Made by a program: the position numbers and the translations under genes. Below, in pieces: positions 63,799 to 64,000 of a stretch of 64,000 nucleotides of DNA. The stretch is from Cephalotrichum gorgonifer. Taxonomy: Eukaryota > Ascomycota > Sordariomycetes > Microascales > Microascaceae. Under the pieces are notes generated by a model that worked only from the letters and a program-made list of their open reading frames with translations, was not told the DNA's origin and did no database searches. Location of the stretch: NCBI GenBank assembly GCA_900312665.1, contig ONZQ02000010.1:930001-994000 (forward strand), written 5' to 3'. Positions within the stretch are counted from its first letter, which is position 1. Each line of letters starts with the position of its first letter.

Positions 63799-64000
63799 AT
63801 GAGCCGGAACTCAATCCCGGCCCCGGCCCCGGCCCCGGAAGCCATGGCCGACGCCGGCGGCCGCCTCGAGCGCCAGTCGTCCGACACCACGCGCTCCTCC
63901 ACCTCCGAGGACGCCCGCCTCCTGCCGACGGAGCAGTTCGAGATCGAGGAGCCCCCCTCTCCCGGGCCCTCCACGAACTCACCCCATCCCCCCGGTCCTC
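63799..64000 (+). CDS. N-terminus of an unidentified protein (3' truncated by window edge)
   Basis: The ATG at 63799 opens a frame that stays open to the end of the window (67 codons). The start reads MSRNSIPAPAPAPEAMADAG, with a second ATG 15 codons later that could also serve. The segment is rich in Pro, Ser, Glu and Asp (SSDTTRSSTSEDARLLPTEQ, IEEPPSPGPSTNSP) and looks like the disordered cytosolic tail of a larger, possibly membrane, protein. No domain is visible yet, so no function is given. High GC and C/G third positions support coding. Confidence 0.6.
   Translation, partial: MSRNSIPAPAPAPEAMADAGGRLERQSSDTTRSSTSEDARLLPTEQFEIEEPPSPGPSTNSPHPPGP

Overview
The window is nuclear DNA of a filamentous ascomycete (Pezizomycotina, most likely a Sordariomycete-type genome). 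I base this on GC-rich coding sequence with C/G at third positions, many short introns (about 45-110 bp) with GT..AG ends and CTAAC-like branch points, and clear fungal orthologues. Bacterial features (operons, Shine-Dalgarno sites, CRISPR) are absent. I recognise 26 protein-coding loci: 24 complete, one running in from the left edge, one running off the right edge. Most are spliced, so exon coordinates are given inside each entry. Splice sites were chosen by reading frame and protein continuity; no transcript data were available.

Layout. 1-9 kb: a GT90/CAP10-type glycosyltransferase fragment, PAF1, RER1, mitochondrial enoyl-CoA hydratase and a kinase-like gene broken by one base. 9-17 kb: a RING + zinc-finger + SH3 protein, mitochondrial cysteine synthase (MCY1 type), and a divergent pair of mitochondrial genes (an uncharacterised protein and bL19m). 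16.9-19.6 kb: an accessory-looking island with a small coiled-coil gene, a decayed tandem duplication of its 3' end, an AT-richer stretch and an orphan protein of nucleotidyltransferase-like appearance. 20-25 kb: ALG8, PRP18 and a GTT1-like glutathione S-transferase. 26.5-34 kb: the ISWI subunit ITC1/ACF1, SAP18 and a four-exon complex I NDUFB4-type gene. 34-45 kb: the autophagy lipase ATG15, kinetochore MTW1/MIS12, a proline-rich protein, TCTP and a VPS9-domain GEF. 45-52 kb: the SWR1 subunit VPS72/YL1 and an AMPK-type glycogen-binding (CBM48-like) protein with a long first intron. 52.2-60.0 kb: an almost 8-kb stretch with no gene I can support. 60-64 kb: sphingolipid C4-hydroxylase SUR2 and the start of an unidentified gene.

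The genes are mostly housekeeping and not one pathway, but themes recur: chromatin and transcription (PAF1, ITC1, SAP18, VPS72), ER/Golgi lipid and glycan work (RER1, ALG8, SUR2, GT90), and mitochondria (ECHS1, MCY1, bL19m, the 393-aa protein, NDUFB4). Several pairs are divergent. Two mitochondrial promoters carry repeated CCAAT boxes, which fits Hap-complex control. I found no convincing new multi-gene system. The best leads are regulatory or structural: splice-site oddities in PRP18 and ITC1, the long gene-free block, a near-perfect hairpin, and a recurring TACTCGTA motif.
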